Shown: positions 58,589-64,000 of the stretch, one piece after another | How positions within the stretch are numbered: position 1 is the first letter of the stretch | Layout of the letters: each line of letters begins with the position of its first letter | Assembly: GCA_018970765.1 (NCBI GenBank) | Contig: JAGWVT010000003.1 | Span: 1-64,000 of the forward strand | Direction: 5' to 3' | Length of the DNA stretch: 64,000 nucleotides | From: Actinomycetales bacterium | Lineage (GTDB): Bacteria > Actinomycetota > Actinomycetes > S36-B12 | The notes under the pieces: generated by a model | What the model saw: only the letters and a program-made list of their open reading frames with translations | The model's database searches: none | What the model was told of the DNA's origin: nothing | Made by a program: the position numbers and the translations under genes

Positions 58589-59775
58589 ACCGCGAACGCT
58601 CGCGGAGTGGGGAGTCTCGCTCACCCGCGGTCCTAGTACTTGAAGATGGGCGGATATTCCAGGGTTCTTCTTTTGGTGCCCTAGGGGAAACGTTGGGTGA
58701 AGCCGTTTTCGCCACCGGAATGACCGGCTATCAGGAAACGCTCACTGATCCCTCGTATCACCGGCAGATCGTGGTCATGACGGCGCCACATATCGGAAAT
58801 ACGGGTCTGAACGATGAGGATGACGAATCGACGCGAATTTGGGTCGCCGGCTACGTGATTCGCGACCCCGCGCCAATTGCCTCGAACTGGCGAGCGCGAC
58901 GCACACTTGAGGAAGGCCTTTATGAGGCGGATGTCATTGGTATCTGCGACGTTGACACGCGAGCAGTTACTCGGCACCTCAGAGACCGTGGTGCCATGCG
59001 GGCAGGAATCTTCAGTGGTCCCGCCTTTGAATCAATGATTCGTGACGCAAACTTTTCGGAATTGCTTGAGCGCGTCCGCACGAGTCAGGGGATGAGCGGT
59101 CGCAACCTGACCGCGGAGGTCAGTTGCCTCGCTCCTTACGAAGTGTCCTGCGTCGGCCTGAAGCGACACTCAGTTGTAGCTGTCGATCTCGGGATGAAGT
59201 CGATGACCCCTCGCCTGCTTGCTGAGCGAGGCATGCAGGTGACAGTCGTACCTGCTCAGACGAGTGCTCAAGAGGTTCTCGAACTCAGTCCGGACGGTGT
59301 GTTCTTCTCCAATGGCCCCGGGGACCCGGGCGCGGCTCGGGCCGCCGTGGACACCATGAGCGCCATCCTGCAGGCGCAGGTCCCCGTCTTCGGTATCTGC
59401 TTTGGTCACCAGATTCTTGGGCGCGCCCTCGGACTATCTACGTACAAGATGCAGTTCGGCCATCGAGGCCTAAATCAGCCGGTTCAGGATCTACGAACTC
59501 GAAAAGTGGCGGTCACCGCCCACAATCATGGTTTCGCCGTCGCTGCCGAAGTAGACCGGCCCTTCCAGACGCCCTTCGGTTTGGCGGAAGTCAGTCACGT
59601 GAATCTCAATGACGGCGTCGTTGAGGGCCTGCGGTGTCTCGAGGTGCCCGCCTTCAGCGTGCAGTATCACCCTGAGGCGGCAGCTGGAACCCACGACGCT
59701 GTCGATCTGTTCGAGGACTTCGCCACCATGATGGAGCAGGCACGCTCGCGCCGGAGTGATCATGCCCAGGCGTGA
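58585..59775 (+). CDS. carA: Carbamoyl-phosphate synthase small chain
   Basis: [55 protein letters not shown]. Confidence 0.96.
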   Translation: MNRERSRSGESRSPAVLVLEDGRIFQGSSFGALGETLGEAVFATGMTGYQETLTDPSYHRQIVVMTAPHIGNTGLNDEDDESTRIWVAGYVIRDPAPIASNWRARRTLEEGLYEADVIGICDVDTRAVTRHLRDRGAMRAGIFSGPAFESMIRDANFSELLERVRTSQGMSGRNLTAEVSCLAPYEVSCVGLKRHSVVAVDLGMKSMTPRLLAERGMQVTVVPAQTSAQEVLELSPDGVFFSNGPGDPGAARAAVDTMSAILQAQVPVFGICFGHQILGRALGLSTYKMQFGHRGLNQPVQDLRTRKVAVTAHNHGFAVAAEVDRPFQTPFGLAEVSHVNLNDGVVEGLRCLEVPAFSVQYHPEAAAGTHDAVDLFEDFATMMEQARSRRSDHAQA

Positions 59776-62700
59776 AGACATCAGCAGCGTTTTGGTGATC
59801 GGCTCTGGGCCGATCGTGATTGGTCAAGCCTGCGAATTCGATTACTCGGGCACCCAGGCCTGTCGCGTCCTTCGACAAGAGGGACTACGCGTGATTCTCG
59901 TCAACTCCAATCCGGCCACGATCATGACGGATCCGGAAATGGCGGATGCCACCTACGTGGAACCGATAACACCGGACGTGATCGAACAGATCATCGCGAA
60001 GGAAAAGCCGGATGCCGTACTGGCCACCCTGGGCGGTCAGACAGCCCTCAACGCGGCTATGGCCTTGCATCGCAGCGGTGCCCTGCAACGACACGACGTG
60101 CAACTCATCGGGGCGGATGTGGACGCGATTGAGCGTGGTGAGAATCGTGAGCGATTCCGTCAGATAGTCCACGATGTCGGCGCCCAAAGTGCGCGCTCGG
60201 CAATCTGCCACACCATGCAGGAGTGCCTGGCGGCCGTCGTTGACTTGGGTTACCCGGTTGTTGTCCGCCCCTCATTCACCATGGGTGGTGCAGGGTCTGG
60301 AATCGCCTTCAACGAGCTGGAACTGTTCGACATTGCCGGTGCCGGACTGCAGGCCAGCCCCACCTCAGAGGTGCTCCTGGAGGAGTCCATCATCGGTTGG
60401 AAGGAGTTCGAACTCGAGCTGATGCGAGACCGCAATGACAACGTCGTGGTGGTTTGCTCGATCGAGAATCTTGACCCGATGGGCGTCCATACTGGAGATT
60501 CCATCACCGTAGCGCCGGCGCTGACGCTCACAGATCGTGAGTACCAACATATGCGCGATGTGGGTATCAACATCATTCGCGCCGTTGGGGTAGACACCGG
60601 CGGCTGCAACATCCAGTTCGCGGTCAACCCGCAAGATGGGCGCCTCATCGTTATCGAGATGAATCCTCGGGTATCACGATCATCAGCACTTGCCTCCAAG
60701 GCGACGGGATTTCCTATCGCGAAGATCGCCGCGCGACTGGCCATCGGGTACACCCTGGATGAGATCACCAATGACATCACTGGCTGTACGCCGGCGTCAT
60801 TTGAGCCGACACTTGATTACATCGTGGTCAAGGCGCCACGGTTTGCCTTTGAGAAGTTTCCTCAGGCCGACGCACGATTGACCACCACGATGAAAAGTGT
60901 TGGGGAAGCAATGGCTATCGGACGCAACTTCCCTGAAGCGCTACAAAAGGCGCTGCGCTCCCTGGAGCGACCCGAGGCCAACTTCAGTTGGCCAGCCAAC
61001 AAGCCACCCGTTTCGGAGCTTCTCGAAGCCATGCGTACTCCTACCCAGGATCGACTGCAGCAGGTGCAGTGGGCACTGGCGTCCGAAGTTCCCGTGGCAA
61101 AGGTCCACGAGGTGACCGGCATCGACCCGTGGTTTCTTGAGCAGATCGCCGCGATCAATCGAGTTGCCGCCAAGGTGCAGGATGCCATTGCTGTGGACAA
61201 GCACCTCCTTCGTCAGGCGAAGCGTTGTGGGTTCTCAGATCGACAGATTGCGGACCTTCGTGGACAGTCCGAAAGTCAGGTGCGCCAAATCCGCACCGAC
61301 TTCGGCGTACATCCCGGGTACAAGACGGTGGACACCTGCGCGGCAGAGTTCGCGGCTACAACGCCGTATCACTACTCGAGTTACGACGACGAAGATGAGT
61401 CTGAGCCGACCAACGCGACCAAGGTCATCATCCTCGGCTCTGGCCCGAATCGTATTGGCCAAGGGATCGAGTTCGACTACTCCTGTGTTCACGCAGCGAT
61501 GGCTTTGCGGGAAGTGGGCCTGGAGACCATCATGGTCAACTGCAATCCGGAAACAGTTTCCACCGATTACGACACCTCTGATCGCCTGTACTTTGAACCG
61601 TTGACGCTCGAAGACGTCCTCGAAATCGTTCGTGTGGAATGCAGGCGGGGGGAGTTGCTGGGTGTCATCGTGCAACTCGGCGGACAAACCCCGCTCGGAT
61701 TAGCCCAAGGTTTGGCCGATGCTGGCGTTCCCATCATCGGCACCAGCCCCGAATCGATCCACATCGCCGAGGAACGCGGCGCCTTCGGCGCCTTACTCGG
61801 CAGACTGCAGTTGAGTGCGCCCGAACACGGCATGGCTGGCTCATTGGACGAGGCCCAAAGCATCGCTCAGAACATCGGTTACCCGGTGCTGGTACGGCCG
61901 AGCTACGTCCTGGGTGGTCGTGGAATGGAAGTAGTCACCGACGGACAAAGCCTCGGGCATTACCTGAATCGTGCCGCAACAGTCAGCCCCGACCGTCCAG
62001 TGCTGGTCGATAGGTTCCTAGACGCTGCGATCGAGATCGATGTTGACGCGATCTTCGATGGAACCGAGCTTTACCTCGCCGGTGTCATGGAACATATTGA
62101 AGAAGCGGGAATCCACTCCGGGGACTCAGCCTGCGTACTGCCCACCCGGAGTCTGACACCTGAGGTACTCAAGGAGATTCGTGCAGCCACGCTGGCACTG
62201 GCTCAAGGGATCGGCGTTCGAGGTTTGATCAACGTTCAGTACGCCTGGGCCGATGATCGTCTTTACGTTCTCGAAGCCAATCCGCGCGCATCCCGCACTG
62301 TGCCGTTCGTCTCCAAAGCCACCGGCATTCCGGTAGCCAAAGCAGCGACTTTGGTAATGGCGGGTCGGAGCCTGGCCGAAGTGCGCGAACTGGGTCTGCT
62401 GCCTGCTGAAGGTGACGGGGATGAATCACTACGCGACGTTGCCGTGGCGGTGAAGGAAGCGGTCTTGCCATTTGCTCGATTCCTAGGCGCGGACACGATT
62501 CTTGGACCAGAGATGCGCTCCACAGGTGAAGTCATGGGCCTGGCGGATGACTTCGGGGTGGCATTCGCGAAGTCCCAGGAAGCGGCCTACCCTGGCGGTC
62601 TTCCCACCGGCGGTACGGTGTTGGTCTCACTTGCGGCGCAGGATCGCTCGTCAGCTTTGCCCGCTATTCGTCAGCTCTTAAATGCGGGTTTTGCTCTCGT

Positions 62701-63067
62701 GGCGACGCCTGGAACGGCTGCAAGCCTCGCGGAACATGACATCCACGCTGACGTTGTATGCAAGCAGGATTCTGCTGCTGCCGGAACTAAGCGGGCGGTC
62801 TCTGAGCGCACCGCGGTTTCGGTCGTGCTTGATGGCGAGGTTGCAATGATCGTCAACACGCCTGTGGGAGGTGGCGCGCGTCGCGATGGCTACGAGCTCA
62901 GAACAGCCGCGGTGCTGCGCGGAATTCCCTCGATCACGACCGTACAGGGACTGGCTGCTGCAGTCGACGGCATCATGTCCTTGCGTGCAGGACAGCCTGG
63001 AGTACGTAGCCTCCAGGAGCACGCTCAGGCCCTTCGCCACCACGCGGCGGCGACGAATTCCAAGTAG
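59762..63067 (+). CDS. carB: Carbamoyl-phosphate synthase large chain
   Basis: [26 protein letters not shown], second half [22 protein letters not shown]. Confidence 0.97.
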   Translation: MPRREDISSVLVIGSGPIVIGQACEFDYSGTQACRVLRQEGLRVILVNSNPATIMTDPEMADATYVEPITPDVIEQIIAKEKPDAVLATLGGQTALNAAMALHRSGALQRHDVQLIGADVDAIERGENRERFRQIVHDVGAQSARSAICHTMQECLAAVVDLGYPVVVRPSFTMGGAGSGIAFNELELFDIAGAGLQASPTSEVLLEESIIGWKEFELELMRDRNDNVVVVCSIENLDPMGVHTGDSITVAPALTLTDREYQHMRDVGINIIRAVGVDTGGCNIQFAVNPQDGRLIVIEMNPRVSRSSALASKATGFPIAKIAARLAIGYTLDEITNDITGCTPASFEPTLDYIVVKAPRFAFEKFPQADARLTTTMKSVGEAMAIGRNFPEALQKALRSLERPEANFSWPANKPPVSELLEAMRTPTQDRLQQVQWALASEVPVAKVHEVTGIDPWFLEQIAAINRVAAKVQDAIAVDKHLLRQAKRCGFSDRQIADLRGQSESQVRQIRTDFGVHPGYKTVDTCAAEFAATTPYHYSSYDDEDESEPTNATKVIILGSGPNRIGQGIEFDYSCVHAAMALREVGLETIMVNCNPETVSTDYDTSDRLYFEPLTLEDVLEIVRVECRRGELLGVIVQLGGQTPLGLAQGLADAGVPIIGTSPESIHIAEERGAFGALLGRLQLSAPEHGMAGSLDEAQSIAQNIGYPVLVRPSYVLGGRGMEVVTDGQSLGHYLNRAATVSPDRPVLVDRFLDAAIEIDVDAIFDGTELYLAGVMEHIEEAGIHSGDSACVLPTRSLTPEVLKEIRAATLALAQGIGVRGLINVQYAWADDRLYVLEANPRASRTVPFVSKATGIPVAKAATLVMAGRSLAEVRELGLLPAEGDGDESLRDVAVAVKEAVLPFARFLGADTILGPEMRSTGEVMGLADDFGVAFAKSQEAAYPGGLPTGGTVLVSLAAQDRSSALPAIRQLLNAGFALVATPGTAASLAEHDIHADVVCKQDSAAAGTKRAVSERTAVSVVLDGEVAMIVNTPVGGGARRDGYELRTAAVLRGIPSITTVQGLAAAVDGIMSLRAGQPGVRSLQEHAQALRHHAAATNSK

Positions 63068-63124
63068 CGCACGGTAGCGTGGGGGCTTCATTGGTAGCCA
63101 CCAACCGGAGTAGGTGACGCGGAC

Positions 63125-63967
63125 GTGCCTGTGCAGGTACGGGGTGAAATCCTCGATGCGCGACGCGTCGGTTCTTACACGATCCTGTCTGTCACGGCTC
63201 CTGGAATCCCCGAGGCGGCACGTCCTGGGCACTTCGTCATGGTCGGCATCGGCGGGGAGGAATCAAGCCACATTGTGCCGCGCGCAATGGCCGTGTATCA
63301 GGTTCACGCCCGCGGGGTGTACGGCGGTTCGGTAGATCTTGTGGTCGGCGTTACCGGTCCGGGCACGTTGTGGCTGAGTCAACGCAGGCGCGGAGACGAG
63401 CTTGATCTGACTGGTCCGCTTGGTCGGCCATATGTGTTACCCAAGGAAGCAGTGCCGTGCGTTCTCGTCGGTGGAGGGTACGGAGCTGCCTCACTGCTGA
63501 TGTTGGCTGAGCATCTGCGTGAGCGCGGCTGCCGCGTCGAGGTGATCTTGGGTGCCGGCACCGCAGATCGCCTCTTCGGGTCGCTTGAAATCAAGCGCGT
63601 TGCCTCGATGCTCACGATCGTCACTGAGGATGGCACAACAGGCGTACGGGGCCGTGTCACCGATGTACTCGCTGATGTCATGGACAAAGTCGACGCAGCC
63701 GTCGTCTATGCGGCAGGTCCCATGGGCATGTTGGCTTCCGTGGCACGCATGGCTGCGGACCGCCGCGTATACAGCCAGTGCGCAGTCGAGGAACTCATGG
63801 CCTGTGGCTTTGGCACCTGCCTCACCTGCGTTATTCCAGTGGTCGGGGATGACGGCGTTACTCGTTTGCTGCGCGGCTGTGTGGAAGGCCCGGTGCTGCG
63901 CGGGGACCGAGTTCGCTGGGAGGCACTTGGCACCATTCCAGCGGATGCATTCGGAGCGTCACCATGA
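63125..63967 (+). CDS. pyrK: Dihydroorotate dehydrogenase electron-transfer subunit
   Basis: PGHFVMVGI, CAVEELMACGFGTCLTCV [2Fe-2S] motif. Confidence 0.9.
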   Translation: MPVQVRGEILDARRVGSYTILSVTAPGIPEAARPGHFVMVGIGGEESSHIVPRAMAVYQVHARGVYGGSVDLVVGVTGPGTLWLSQRRRGDELDLTGPLGRPYVLPKEAVPCVLVGGGYGAASLLMLAEHLRERGCRVEVILGAGTADRLFGSLEIKRVASMLTIVTEDGTTGVRGRVTDVLADVMDKVDAAVVYAAGPMGMLASVARMAADRRVYSQCAVEELMACGFGTCLTCVIPVVGDDGVTRLLRGCVEGPVLRGDRVRWEALGTIPADAFGASP

Positions 63968-64000
63968 GTGACCGCTACCAGCCGACATCGGTGCGTGGCA
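63964..64000 (+). CDS. Start of the next gene, expected pyrD (truncated by window end)
   Basis: ATG at 63964 overlapping the pyrK stop; call rests on context only. Confidence 0.45.
   Translation, partial: MSDRYQPTSVRG

Overview
High-GC actinobacterial chromosome segment, almost wholly coding. Left to right: a CrtA-like monooxygenase cut by the left window edge (missing from the ORF track), a P-type ATPase, an orphan Phd-like antitoxin and a glutamine amidotransferase. Next is an SOS/translesion cluster: LexA box, DUF6504, SAV_6107-like HEPN protein, PHP-degenerate DnaE2, DinB, DUF3040. A minus-strand exported-protein island follows. Then comes the full mur/fts (dcw) cluster from mraZ to wag31, then dksA-like, lspA, rluD and dnaE1. 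The his operon follows, leading into a remnant of the locus where actinobacteria usually keep trp genes, then dsbA-like, gltBD, pyk, carAB, pyrK and the start of pyrD. Most interesting signals: (1) two perfect TCGAAC-N4-GTTCGA LexA boxes, one inside a 38-bp palindrome before the mutasome cluster and one just upstream of mraZ; (2) a 10-bp-periodic TGG array upstream of mraZ and a three-helix structured leader before rsmH/mraW; (3) a TrpC-like protein that has lost essentially all catalytic residues of indole-3-glycerol-phosphate synthase, in a locus without trpE/B/A, next to a PriA/HisA homologue with changes at dual-substrate positions; (4) a frameshifted alpha/beta-hydrolase gene coupled to ftsQ, between ftsQ and ftsZ; (5) pairs of palindromic elements at 16-bp spacing upstream of dsbA-like and gltB. 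No CRISPR array, rRNA, tRNA or intact transposon was recognised. All family calls are by eye, without database searches.
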